NCBI RefSeq assembly: GCF_002379095.1
Contig: NZ_NBZV01000013.1
Location: 30,345-94,344, forward strand
Reading direction: 5' to 3'
Length of the DNA stretch: 64,000 bases
Source of the DNA: Polaromonas sp. AER18D-145
GTDB lineage: Bacteria; Pseudomonadota; Gammaproteobacteria; Burkholderiales; Burkholderiaceae_C
Shown: piece by piece, positions 8,987 to 17,255 of the stretch
Position numbering within the stretch: the first letter of the stretch is position 1
Layout of the letters: each line of letters starts with the position of its first letter
The notes under the pieces: model-generated
Seen by the model: only the letters and a program-made list of their open reading frames with translations
Database searches by the model: none
What the model was told of the DNA's origin: nothing
Translations under genes and position numbers: made by a program

Positions 8987-9979
8987 ATGAAACGTAGACA
9001 TATCATTTTTCTGACGGCGGCCAGCGTTGTTGCAGCGGCCCTGCCTGCCGCGGCGCAGACTTCAGCGGCGGCTCCCGGGGCGGCTTACCCCGCGCGGCCG
9101 ATCCGCATGATCGTGCCTTTCCCGGCGGGTGGCGCCACCGACATCCTGGCGCGCGCGCTGTCGCAGAAGCTCGGTGAAAAAATCGGGCAGACCGTGGTGG
9201 TCGACAACCGGCCGGGCGCCGGCGGGACCATAGGCGCCGACGCCGCGTCCAAGGCCACGCCGGACGGCTACACGCTGCTGCTGGCGACCTCGAGCACCCA
9301 CAGCATCGGGCCGGCCATCAACCCGAAAATCCCCTACAACGCCGAGGCGGATTTCACGCCGATCGCCTACGTCGCCAGTTCGCCCAATGTCGTGCTGGTA
9401 CCCAACTCCTCGCCGGCCAGGAGCATGCAAGAGTTCATAGCCCATGCGCGGAAAAATCCGGGGCGGCTGAACTACGCGTCCAGCGGCAACGGCACCATCG
9501 TGCACCTGACCACCGAGTACTTCAAGGCGCAGTCCGGCACCTTCATTCTTCACATTCCCTACCGGGGCACGGCGCTGGCCATGCCGGACCTGATCAGCGG
9601 CAAGCTCGATGTGCTGTTCGACTCCTTTGTCACCGGCATGCCGCATGTCAAGGATGGCAAGCTGCGCGCCCTGGCGGTGACCAGCCTCAAGCGCACCGCG
9701 CTCGCGCCTGATCTGCCGACGGTGTCCGAGGTCCTGCCGGGCTTCGAGTCCGTGACCTGGTTCGGCGTGTACGGCCCCAAAGGCCTGAACGCCGAACTAA
9801 CGGCCCGGGTGAACCAGGCGGTCAATGCGGCCCTGGCCGACCCCGACGTCAAAGAGCGTTTTGCCCGGCTGGGCGCCGAGCCCACCGGCGGCACGCCGCA
9901 GGCTTTTGCGGCGATGGTCAGGACCGACAACGCCAAGTGGAAAAAAATCATTTCCGAACGCAAGATCACCACCGACTGA
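8987..9979 (+). CDS. tctC: Bug/TctC-family periplasmic solute-binding protein
   Basis: 330 residues from the ATG at 8987, which directly precedes a signal peptide (MKRRHIIFLTAASVV...AAAQ). An upstream in-frame start at 8921 overlaps the terminator and is unlikely. Family marks: YPARPIRMIVPFPAGGATD, VVVDNRPGAGGTIGAD, YTLLLATSSTHSIGPA and the LNYASSGNGT block. Bug proteins bind carboxylic acids in the periplasm and feed tctAB permeases. Position directly after tctBA makes it their probable partner. The downstream gamma-glutamyltransferase-like gene is 56 bp away and may act on a product of, or source for, the imported compound. Confidence 0.92.
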   Translation: MKRRHIIFLTAASVVAAALPAAAQTSAAAPGAAYPARPIRMIVPFPAGGATDILARALSQKLGEKIGQTVVVDNRPGAGGTIGADAASKATPDGYTLLLATSSTHSIGPAINPKIPYNAEADFTPIAYVASSPNVVLVPNSSPARSMQEFIAHARKNPGRLNYASSGNGTIVHLTTEYFKAQSGTFILHIPYRGTALAMPDLISGKLDVLFDSFVTGMPHVKDGKLRALAVTSLKRTALAPDLPTVSEVLPGFESVTWFGVYGPKGLNAELTARVNQAVNAALADPDVKERFARLGAEPTGGTPQAFAAMVRTDNAKWKKIISERKITTD

Positions 9980-9991
9980 CAGCGTTTAACC

Positions 9992-10010
9992 GGCGCCAGG
10001 GCTTGGCGCC
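9992..10010 (+). other. Hairpin in the tctC-ggt gap
   Basis: GGCGCCA and TGGCGCC, 5 bases apart, form a perfect 7-bp stem in the 56-bp gap. There is no T run, so it is more likely an RNA-stabilising or ribosome-site structure than a terminator. Confidence 0.45.
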
Positions 10011-10035
10011 AGCCCTCCCATTTCCAGAGCCATTC

Positions 10036-11754
10036 ATGAACTTCGACTACAGCAATCCCTACACCTCCACCCGCATTCCCCTGTTTGCCCGCAATGTGGT
10101 GTCCACCTCGCACCCGCTGGGCGCACAGGCCGGGCTGCGCATGCTGCTCAAGGGCGGCAACGCGGTGGATGCCGCCATTGCCGCTGCCGCTGCCATGACC
10201 ATCGTCGAGCCGGTCAGCAACGGTCTGGGCAGTGACGCCTTCTGCATCTTGTGGGACGGCAAGGAATTGCATGGCCTCAATGCCTCGGGCCGCGCACCGC
10301 AGGCCTGGACGCCGGACTACTTCAAGCGCAAATACGGCGACAGCGCCGCCACCCCGCCCAAGCGCGGTCTTGATTCGGTGACCGTGCCCGGTGCCGTCGC
10401 CGGCTGGGTGGCCATGAGCGAGCGTTTTGGCCGGCTGCCGTTTGCCGACCTGATGGAGCCCGCGATCGAGATTGCCGAGCGGGGCTACCTGCTGCCGCCG
10501 GTGGTTCAGCAGAAGTGGGCGGCCGCTACCAATGAACTGAAATCGATGCCCGGTTTTGCCCAGTCCTTTCTGCCCTGGGGCCGCGCGCCCAATGTCGGCG
10601 AGCTGTTCCGGTTCAAGGCCGCGGCCAGGGCGCTGCGGGCCATTGCCCAGAGCAAGGGTGCGGCGTATTACGGCGGTGAGATCGCGCAGGCGATTGAAAA
10701 ATTCTCTGCACAAAACGGCGGCAGCCTCACGGCCAAAGACTTTGCGTCCTACCAGCCGGAGTGGGTCAAGCCCATCGGCAAGGACTACCGCGGCCACACG
10801 CTGCACGAGATTCCGCCGAACGGCCAGGGCATCTCGGCATTGATTGCGCTGGGCATCCTCGACAAGTTCGATGTGGCCGGCCTGGCGGTCGACGGCGTGG
10901 ATTCGCAGCACCTGCAGATCGAGGCGATGAAGCTGGCTTTTGCCGACGTCTACAAATACGTGGCGGAGCCATCGTCGATGGAGGTGAGCGTCGATCAAAT
11001 GCTCGACGACAGCTACCTCGCCTCCCGTGCCAAACTCATCGACATGAAAAAAGCGCAGGACTTCGGCGCCGGCAACCCGGTCAAGGGCGGCACCATTTAC
11101 CTCACCGCGGCCGACGAAGACGGCATGATGGTCAGCTTCATCCAGAGCAACTACATGGGGTTTGGCTCGGGTTGTGTCGAGCCCGAGTTCGGCATCAGCC
11201 TGCAAAACCGCGGCCACGCCTTCAGCCTGCAGGCCGGCGTCAACCAGGTGGCGCCGGGCAAGCGGCCTTTCCACACCATCATCCCGGCCTTCCTCACGAA
11301 AACGGTCGGCCCCTCCGATGCCCAGTGGGAAAGCGTCAAGCATCTGGTGTCGGGCCCCGAGGGCCACTCCGGGTTCCGATCCCCTGAAGGGGCCCCTCTC
11401 CAGCCCTCCGTAACCCTCCCGGTGATGAGTTACGGCGTGATGGGCGCCAACATGCAGCCCCAGGGCCACATGCAGACGCTGGTGCGCATGCTCGACTACC
11501 AACAGAGCCCGCAGGCCGCCTGTGATGCGCCGCGCTGGCGCTACAACGCCGGCTTTGAAATCAATGTCGAAGCGTCGATGAACCCGCAAACCGTGCAGGG
11601 CCTGGCGGACCGCGGCCACCGCATGGAAGTCATCAACGACTCCTACCAGGACTTCGGCGCGGGCCAGTTCATCTGCCGCGCCGGCGATCCGAAGGTCGAA
11701 GGGTATGTGGCGGCCAGCGACAGCCGGCGCGACGGCCAGGCCGTCGGTTTCTAA
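10036..11754 (+). CDS. Gamma-glutamyltransferase family N-terminal nucleophile hydrolase
   Basis: 572 residues from the ATG at 10036; the longer frame from 9937 would overlap tctC. Family order is clear: NVVSTSHPLGAQAG, the GGNAVDAAIA helix, VEPVSNGLGSDAF, and an autoprocessing site with Thr353 (KGGT) that becomes the new N terminus of the small subunit, followed by QSNYMGFGSG. There is no signal peptide, unlike E. coli GGT, so a cytoplasmic cephalosporin-acylase/amidohydrolase-like role is possible. Between the autoprocessing site and the C-terminal GANMQPQGHMQ block lies a repeat-like patch (11355-11412) encoding GHSGFRSPEGAPLQPS. It is adjacent to the tctBAC transporter. Confidence 0.9.
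   Translation: MNFDYSNPYTSTRIPLFARNVVSTSHPLGAQAGLRMLLKGGNAVDAAIAAAAAMTIVEPVSNGLGSDAFCILWDGKELHGLNASGRAPQAWTPDYFKRKYGDSAATPPKRGLDSVTVPGAVAGWVAMSERFGRLPFADLMEPAIEIAERGYLLPPVVQQKWAAATNELKSMPGFAQSFLPWGRAPNVGELFRFKAAARALRAIAQSKGAAYYGGEIAQAIEKFSAQNGGSLTAKDFASYQPEWVKPIGKDYRGHTLHEIPPNGQGISALIALGILDKFDVAGLAVDGVDSQHLQIEAMKLAFADVYKYVAEPSSMEVSVDQMLDDSYLASRAKLIDMKKAQDFGAGNPVKGGTIYLTAADEDGMMVSFIQSNYMGFGSGCVEPEFGISLQNRGHAFSLQAGVNQVAPGKRPFHTIIPAFLTKTVGPSDAQWESVKHLVSGPEGHSGFRSPEGAPLQPSVTLPVMSYGVMGANMQPQGHMQTLVRMLDYQQSPQAACDAPRWRYNAGFEINVEASMNPQTVQGLADRGHRMEVINDSYQDFGAGQFICRAGDPKVEGYVAASDSRRDGQAVGF
11355..11412 (+). repeat. Family A-like fragment inside the ggt ORF
   Basis: A gccccgagggccactccggg block followed by ccctgaaggggcccctc resembles the GC-rich hairpin half of family A. 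It encodes a Gly/Pro/Ser-rich patch inside the small subunit and keeps the frame. Similarity was judged by eye. Confidence 0.45.
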
Positions 11755-11763
11755 AATTTTCTC

Positions 11764-12705
11764 TTGTCCAGAAGTTCAGAGCAAAAAGCACTTACAGCCC
11801 AGAATCCACGGGCGCAGGCAGCTACTAAAAGCATAGCGTCCGGCTTGCTGCTGGCGACGTTCGGCGCGATCGCCTTCAGCGGCAAGGCGATCATCGTCAA
11901 GCTCGCCTACCGCTACGGCGTCGATGCGGTCACGCTCATCATGTACCGCATGCTGTTTGCGCTGCCGATATTTGCCGTGATGGCCTGGTGGGCCAGCCGG
12001 GGCAAGGCGGCCCTGACCCGCAAGGACTGGCTGGGCGTGCTCTGGCTCGGTTTCACCGGTTATTACCTGGCGAGTTTCCTGGACTTCGCCGGGCTCGCCT
12101 ACATCAGCGCCTCGCTGGAGCGGCTGATCCTCTACCTCAATCCCACGCTGGTGTTGCTGCTGGGCCTGGTGCTGTACCGCAGGCGGATCAGCGCGCCGCA
12201 AATCATGGGTATGGCCATCAGCTACAGCGGCGTGGTGCTGGTCTTCGGCCACGAGATCACCCTGCTGGGGCCGGAGGCCGCCTGGGGCGCGCTGCTGGTG
12301 TTTCTCAGCGCCGTCAGTTATGCGCTCTACCTGGTCTACAGCGGCGAGATGGTCAAGCGCCTGGGCGCCTTGCGACTGGTGGGGCTGGCCACAACGGTCG
12401 CCTGCCTGTGCTGCATCCTGCAGTTCCTGCTGCTCAGGCCGCTCAGCGCTGCGGCGGTTGCGCCCGAGGTGATCTGGCTCTCGGTGCTCAATGCCACGCT
12501 GTGCACGGCGGCTCCGGTGCTGATGGTGATGATGGCCATTGAGCGAATAGGCGCCAGCCTGGCCGCGCAGACCGGCATGGTCGGCCCGATGTCCACCATC
12601 TTGATGGGCGTGCTGATTCTCGGGGAGCCGTTCACCGCCTGGGTAGCGGCCGGCACGGTGCTGGTGATCGCCGGCATCTTCGTGTTCAGCCGTGGGGGCA
12701 AGTGA
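11764..12705 (+). CDS. DMT-superfamily (EamA) transporter
   Basis: 313 residues with ten predicted membrane helices in two EamA repeats (first block near SGLLLATFGAIAFSGKA, second near WGALLVFLSAVSYALY). The only workable start before the first helix is TTG at 11764, 9 bp after the ggt stop; the next ATG lies inside the membrane domain. The first 25 codons are unusual because they overlap a family B repeat (11791-11838), so the native N terminus may have been replaced. DMT proteins export amino acids, nucleosides or other metabolites; the substrate here is unknown. It is probably co-transcribed with ggt. Confidence 0.85.
   Translation: MSRSSEQKALTAQNPRAQAATKSIASGLLLATFGAIAFSGKAIIVKLAYRYGVDAVTLIMYRMLFALPIFAVMAWWASRGKAALTRKDWLGVLWLGFTGYYLASFLDFAGLAYISASLERLILYLNPTLVLLLGLVLYRRRISAPQIMGMAISYSGVVLVFGHEITLLGPEAAWGALLVFLSAVSYALYLVYSGEMVKRLGALRLVGLATTVACLCCILQFLLLRPLSAAAVAPEVIWLSVLNATLCTAAPVLMVMMAIERIGASLAAQTGMVGPMSTILMGVLILGEPFTAWVAAGTVLVIAGIFVFSRGGK
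11791..11838 (+). repeat. Family B repeat, copy B2 (N terminus of DMT gene)
   Basis: cagcccagaatccacgggcg, then caggcagctactaaaagc and atagc. It sits exactly where the start region of the DMT gene should be and forms its predicted first residues. Confidence 0.7.
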
Positions 12706-13019
12706 TATTCGTTCGGCTTTTGCGTCACGCTGCGTTCCCGGTTCGCTCTGGACAGTAGGCACAACTCCCCACTCCCACCCCTAGCCCCTGCCCTCGCCCC
12801 GCTGGGCGATGGAGGGGGACTCATTTGGCTGCGTGTGCTGCGACCGCGTGCAAACACAACGGCCGCTTGACTCCGACATGACGCGCTGTGCGCGTCATGT
12901 CTCCCCGTATCCGTATTCGCTTCCCCCACCCGTCGGGCTGGGCCGAGGAGCGCAGGCAAAAGCGGATCAAGGGCTCGCGATTGTTTGAGGCGAAGCCGAG
13001 TTCGAGCGAGACCCCGCTT

Positions 13020-13165
13020 TTGTCAAGCACCACAGGTTGCCCCGAAGCGCAGCGCAGGGGACCCAGACCATCGGGTCGCCTTTCTTTTGGGTACTTTTCT
13101 TTGGCGAAGCAAAGACAAAGTGTCTCGCCCGCCGGGGCGAGACCCGGCCTGCCTGAAGACCCACA
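13020..13165 (+). repeat. Family D palindromic repeat, copy D1
   Basis: Contains an imperfect palindrome acttttctttg-gcgaag-caaagacaaagt and, just after it, the hairpin GTCTCGCCC/GGGCGAGAC at 13122-13143. I recognise this kind of sequence as a frequent intergenic repeat in Comamonadaceae and some Xanthomonadaceae; that is recollection, not a search. A degenerate second copy may lie at 63815-63866. Confidence 0.6.
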
Positions 13166-13183
13166 GCCGCGCGGGCTTGCACA

Positions 13184-13209
13184 GGCTTCGACAGGCTCAG
13201 CCCAAACGG
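13184..13209 (+). repeat. Family C repeat, copy C1
   Basis: ggcttcgacaggctcagccc followed by aaacgg. It matches the half-site found at 62424, 22259, 51960 and in the palindrome at 62536-62644. Confidence 0.7.
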
Positions 13210-13266
13210 TAGTAAGGGCGGTTCGACCCATAGTCCACCTTAGTCCGAATGCTGAAAAAACCGCAC

Positions 13267-14337
13267 TTACTTTTTCGCCGGTATCCGTCGCCCAGGCGGC
13301 GCTGTGACCGCTGGCACATCTGCACTTCTGGCCGTGCGTGCGGCCGCCAGGCCTTCCAGGCGTTGGGCCACGGTGATGACCTGCTGTCCGCTCAGGCCGT
13401 CCATGCGGTTGCCCATGGCCTGCTCCAGCAGGTCCAGCCGCTGTTGCGCCGGCGGGTGGGTGCTCAGCGACAAGGCAAACAGCGGGTTGTCGGGCGTCGC
13501 GGTGCGCAGCTGCTGCAACACGGCCACCAGCCCGTAAGGGTCAAAACCGGCGCGTGCGGCCAGCGCCACACCGCTGCGGTCGGCATCGAATTCATCGGTC
13601 TGGTCCAGACCGCGCGAATACAGGTCGCGCCCCAGGTTGAGAAACTGGGCCGACACCGCGCCCGCCAGTTCGCCCTTGACCTGCGAGCCGATGACCTGCG
13701 TGAGCAGGCCGGCCCGCGCGGTTTTGGCAATCGCCTGCAGGTGGTGTCTGGCGGTCACGTGGGTGATTTCATGCGCCAGGATGCCGGCCAGCTCGGCCTC
13801 GTCGGCAACACGTTCAACCAGCCCCTTGGTCACGAACACATAACCGCCGGGCGCGGCGAAAGCGTTGAAGCCGGCATCGTCCAGCACCACGAAGGTCCAG
13901 GGCAGGTGCGGCCGCGAGGACTGCAGGCTGATCCAGCGCCCCAGCTGGTTGACGTAACGCTGCAGCGCCATGTCGGGGTGCAGCGGCTTGCTGCCCAGCA
14001 GCACGGCGGCCAGTTGGCGGCCGATTTCAATTTCCTTTGGCTCGTCGATCTGCTCGAGCGACTGCGCCAGCAGGCCGATCAGGTCGCCGGCGCGGGATGC
14101 CTGGCCAGCGCCGGCCGGCGCGAAGCCGGTGCCCAGCATGTTTCCCAGCAGTCCGCCGGGCGAGGCCGGCTGGGCGGGCGCCGGCGCTTCGGCAGGGGCG
14201 GCCTGGCGCAGAAAGGAGCCCAGCAGGTTCAGGGCCTTGCCGGCGTCCTGGCCGTGCGCCGGCATGCAGGCCAGACCGGCGGCCAGCGCCAGCGGCGGCA
14301 GCCAGGCCGGTTGCGGGAGGCGGTGTGGCAGGTTCAT
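13267..14337 (-). CDS. M48-family metallopeptidase, exported
   Basis: 356 residues. An N-terminal signal peptide (about 1-29, ending AHGQ) is followed by a Pro/Ala-rich linker and an M48 peptidase domain with the zinc motif HEITH at 189-193 and the downstream Glu ligand in DEFDADR (E249). This resembles periplasmic BepA/LoiP-type proteases that clear misfolded outer-membrane proteins, but it has no TPR domain, so it is closer to the short LoiP group. It is 14 bp after the SH3-domain gene on the same strand, which suggests one operon and a shared cell-envelope role. Confidence 0.9.
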   Translation of the reverse strand: MNLPHRLPQPAWLPPLALAAGLACMPAHGQDAGKALNLLGSFLRQAAPAEAPAPAQPASPGGLLGNMLGTGFAPAGAGQASRAGDLIGLLAQSLEQIDEPKEIEIGRQLAAVLLGSKPLHPDMALQRYVNQLGRWISLQSSRPHLPWTFVVLDDAGFNAFAAPGGYVFVTKGLVERVADEAELAGILAHEITHVTARHHLQAIAKTARAGLLTQVIGSQVKGELAGAVSAQFLNLGRDLYSRGLDQTDEFDADRSGVALAARAGFDPYGLVAVLQQLRTATPDNPLFALSLSTHPPAQQRLDLLEQAMGNRMDGLSGQQVITVAQRLEGLAAARTARSADVPAVTAPPGRRIPAKK

Positions 14338-14351
14338 GGGCGGCTCCCGTT

Positions 14352-14933
14352 CTAGTTGTTGTTATTGACCGCTGGGTTGCTGTTTTGCAGCGGCGCCGGC
14401 TCGGGCAGGGCGTCCACCGGCCGGCTGCGGAGTGCTGCCGCGCTGGCGAACTGGCGGGCCTGGTCGGCATCCATGCGCAGCGTGTCGGCTTGCGCCACCG
14501 CTGCCATGTTGGGTTGCGCGCGCGCCAGGTCTTCCGCGCCCAGCCCGCGTATGCCCACAGTAGACGTGGCGGTGGTGGCGCCGCCCTGGGCGCTACCCTT
14601 GTTGAAAAAGCTGGTCAGGCCGCGCAGCGCATTGGCGCCGGCGCTGGGCGCCGCGACGCTGCTGGCCGGGGCCACGTCGAACATGTGGACCCAGCCGCTG
14701 GCGCCTTCGGCGGTACGCACCTGGATCCACGCGCCCTGGCGCGCGCCCGAGCGCGTGACTGGCGTGCGCGCCGCCAGCGGGGCCACGCTGCGCGGTGTTT
14801 CCCCCGGCGCCTCGCGCAATTCAGTGGTTCGCTTGACCAGCACTGATTCGGGTTGCGCATGGGCCAGGGCGCTGGCCAGCAGGAGGGCGCAAGAGCCCAG
14901 CCAGTGAACGCGCTTGGATTTACTCAGTATCAT
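14352..14933 (-). CDS. Exported SH3b-domain protein of unknown function
   Basis: 193 residues. Signal peptide to about residue 26 (LLLASALAHAQ), then a bacterial SH3 domain at about 27-88 (VKRTTELREAPGE ... GAWIQVRTAEGASGWVHMFDV). The remaining half is low in hydrophobics, rich in Ala/Ser/Gly, and ends in an Asn run (NNNN). Bacterial SH3 domains often bind cell-wall peptides. The gene is the first of a two-gene run with the M48 peptidase. Its ATG is only 36 bp from the divergent SDR start, so the two promoters must overlap. Confidence 0.75.
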   Translation of the reverse strand: MILSKSKRVHWLGSCALLLASALAHAQPESVLVKRTTELREAPGETPRSVAPLAARTPVTRSGARQGAWIQVRTAEGASGWVHMFDVAPASSVAAPSAGANALRGLTSFFNKGSAQGGATTATSTVGIRGLGAEDLARAQPNMAAVAQADTLRMDADQARQFASAAALRSRPVDALPEPAPLQNSNPAVNNNN

Positions 14934-14969
14934 GGCCCATCAACTTTCAACGAAGAAGCGGAAATTATT

Positions 14970-15764
14970 ATGGATTTAGGTATTGCAGGCAAATGGGCAT
15001 TGGTGTGCGGCGCAAGCAAGGGCCTTGGTCTGGGCTGTGCCCAGGCGCTGGTGCGCGAAGGCGTGAACGTGCTGATCGTCGCGCGCGGCGCCGAGGTGCT
15101 GGAAGCGACTGCTGCAAAATTGATAGCTGATAGCGCCCGACCGGCGGGCGCCAGCGTACAGTTTGTTGCGGCGGACATCACAACCGTGGAAGGCCGCGCG
15201 GCGGTCTTCGCGGTGCGCAAGGATTTCGACATCGTGGTGACCAACGCCGGCGGTCCGCCACCGGGCGACTTCCGCGACTGGGACCGCGACGCCTGGATCA
15301 AGGCCGTGGACGCCAACATGCTGACCCCGATCGAGCTGATCAAGGCCACGGTCGACGGCATGGCGGCGCGCGGTTTTGGCCGCATCATCAACATCACCTC
15401 CAGCTCGGTGAAGGCGCCGATTGATATTTTGGGCTTGAGCAACGGTGCGCGCAGCGGGCTGACGGGTTTTGTCGCTGGCGTGGCGCGTACCAAACTGGCG
15501 GCCCAGGGGGTCACGATCAACAACCTGCTGCCGGGCAAGTTCGACACTGACCGCATCGCCACCACCGTGCGTGCCGCTGCTGAAAAGTCCGGCAAGAGTG
15601 TCGAAGAGATCCGCCGCGCGCAACAGGCGCAAATTCCCGCTGGTCGCTTTGGCACGCCTGACGAGTTCGGTGCGATCTGCGCCTTCCTGTGTAGCACGCA
15701 TGCCGCTTACATGACGGGGCAGAACGTCCTGGCCGACGGCGGGGCTTACCCCGGGACTTATTGA
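14970..15764 (+). CDS. SDR-family oxidoreductase lacking the canonical Tyr/Lys pair
   Basis: 264 residues from the ATG at 14970 (an upstream frame start would overlap the divergent SH3 gene). The Rossmann signature is present (VCGASKGLGLG), as are NAGG and the catalytic Ser region (NITSSS). Where SDRs normally carry YxxxK, this one reads SNGAR, so Tyr becomes Ser and Lys becomes Arg by position. I recall this form from a conserved betaproteobacterial subgroup labelled 3-oxoacyl-reductase-like, so the change is likely functional rather than decay. The C-terminal end PGTY and ADGG motif are normal. A family B match lies at 15111-15156 (LIADSARPAGAS). Confidence 0.85.
   Translation: MDLGIAGKWALVCGASKGLGLGCAQALVREGVNVLIVARGAEVLEATAAKLIADSARPAGASVQFVAADITTVEGRAAVFAVRKDFDIVVTNAGGPPPGDFRDWDRDAWIKAVDANMLTPIELIKATVDGMAARGFGRIINITSSSVKAPIDILGLSNGARSGLTGFVAGVARTKLAAQGVTINNLLPGKFDTDRIATTVRAAAEKSGKSVEEIRRAQQAQIPAGRFGTPDEFGAICAFLCSTHAAYMTGQNVLADGGAYPGTY
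15111..15156 (-). repeat. Family B repeat, copy B3 (inside SDR ORF)
   Basis: On the minus strand: a ggtcgggcgc block followed by tatcagctatcaattttgc, in the family order. It falls in the variable loop between two Rossmann strands of the SDR and keeps the frame. Confidence 0.55.
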
Positions 15765-15909
15765 TCCTGATCCGCAGAGGGCGTTCCTTCGCAACTTCCG
15801 CGGTTCCCGGAGCGCGGACCCGTCCGTGCACTGCATAGCGGCGTGCCTTGTGTGGGTGCATGTCCGGGTTCACATCGGACCTGACTGACGCTTTTGGCTG
15901 GCACGTTTG

Positions 15910-17160
15910 TCAGCCTGCTGGTTGGGGCAGGCGCTGCAGCACCCTGACTTGCGAGCCAAAAATAATCCACGCCTGCACGGCGAACCCCGCGAGGGCCAGC
16001 ACCAGGCAGGCGGGTTCGCCCCAGGTCGCGCCCACGAAACCGCCCAGGGCGGCGCCGATGGGTCTGGCCCCGGTATTGGCCGCCAGAAAAATCGCCGAGA
16101 CACGCCCCAGCATGGCGCCGGGGGTGACGGTTTGCCGCAAGGTCGTGGACGTGATGGTCCAGACAATCGGGCCGGCGCCGAAAAGAAAAAACGCCACGCC
16201 CGCCAACACGCCGGACGGAAGGGCGAGTGTGGCGACCATGGTCAGCGCCGCCAGCACCGAGACGGCCGGACCGAGTTGAATCGCCCGGCCGAAGGGCAGC
16301 TTCGCAACAAGGTGCGGGGCCAGCAGCGCGCCCACCACCATACCGGCGCCATACGCGGCGAGTGTCATGCCGACGGCCGCGGCGCTCAGGCCGAGCAGCC
16401 GGATGGCGTAGGGCACGTACGCGGCCTGCAGGACAAACCAGGAAATGTTCCAGGCCACAGCCGTCAGAAAAATGGGCCGCAGCAGCGCATGGCGCCAGAC
16501 CCAGTGCGCGCCGTCCCGAATGTCGAGCAGCGGGTGACGCCTGGCCATTGGCGCGCGCGGCGGCTCCACCAGCTGCAGCAGCAGAACCACCGCAGAGACT
16601 GACAACACGGCGGCCAGCACAAACGCAGCAGGTGCGCCGGCCCAAGTGACCAGCGCCCCGCCCAGCGCGGGCCCGGCAGCAAACGCGGCACTTCGGGCGA
16701 GTTCCAGCCGGCCGTTGGCTCGCGCCAGGGCTTCACGCGGCACCAGCGCGGGCACCAGGGCAGGCGCAGCGACGCTGAAACCCACGGTGCCGACGGCACC
16801 CAGAAAGCCCAGCACGGCCAGCAAGCCGATGGAGAGCTGGCCGGACATCACGGCTGCCAGCAGGCCGAACAAGGCCAGGGCGCGCAGGGTCTCGGCCCAC
16901 ACCATCAGGCGGCGCCGCGAGGTGCGGTCGGCCAGCAGGCCCAGGGGAATCGATAGCAGCAGAAAGGGCAGCGTCTGGGCGGTCGCCAGCAAGCCGATGT
17001 CGCCGGGCCCGGCGCCCAGGACCAGGACGGCGACGATGGGCACCGCCGCCAGACTCAGTTGCTCGGCCGACTGTGCCGCGAGGTTGGACCCGGTGAGGGC
17101 CAGCAGGGAGCGGGGAAGCGGGGGTGCCATGGGTGCCTGTTCTCTGGAAACACGCATCAT
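15910..17160 (-). CDS. MFS transporter (EntS-like, MFS_3)
   Basis: 416 residues from the ATG at 17160, which has GGAAG 7 bases upstream; an ATG at 17130 and a longer frame to 17211 are alternatives. Twelve membrane helices, with the MFS loop motif GLLADRTSRRRLM between helices 2 and 3. The best family match by eye is the EntS-like MFS_3 group, which includes siderophore and drug exporters. No siderophore genes lie nearby. It is convergent with the SDR gene and divergent from the beta-propeller gene at 17256. Confidence 0.85.
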   Translation of the reverse strand: MMRVSREQAPMAPPLPRSLLALTGSNLAAQSAEQLSLAAVPIVAVLVLGAGPGDIGLLATAQTLPFLLLSIPLGLLADRTSRRRLMVWAETLRALALFGLLAAVMSGQLSIGLLAVLGFLGAVGTVGFSVAAPALVPALVPREALARANGRLELARSAAFAAGPALGGALVTWAGAPAAFVLAAVLSVSAVVLLLQLVEPPRAPMARRHPLLDIRDGAHWVWRHALLRPIFLTAVAWNISWFVLQAAYVPYAIRLLGLSAAAVGMTLAAYGAGMVVGALLAPHLVAKLPFGRAIQLGPAVSVLAALTMVATLALPSGVLAGVAFFLFGAGPIVWTITSTTLRQTVTPGAMLGRVSAIFLAANTGARPIGAALGGFVGATWGEPACLVLALAGFAVQAWIIFGSQVRVLQRLPQPAG

Positions 17161-17255
17161 GCCCGGTCTTCCGGCCGCCACTGGCCATTTGCGGACCTGT
17201 CGGCGAAGCAAGGCCCTGTCGGTCGACGGCTGCGCTCAAGGCTATAGTCCAGCCT

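Larger units (their letters stand above)
12706..13266. other. Gene-free interval of 561 bp made of dispersed repeats
   Basis: I see no gene here. Frames that stay open (for example 12888-13307 on the plus strand) lack a ribosome site and have the composition of repeat read-through. The interval contains a C/G-rich stretch near 12765-12835, a palindromic repeat (13020-13165, family D) and a family C element (13184-13209). Confidence 0.7.

Noticed and set aside
12888..13307. 139-residue plus-strand frame in the repeat-rich interval
   Set aside because: Translation arises from dispersed repeats (families D and C); no ribosome site. A frequent false gene in this group in my recollection.
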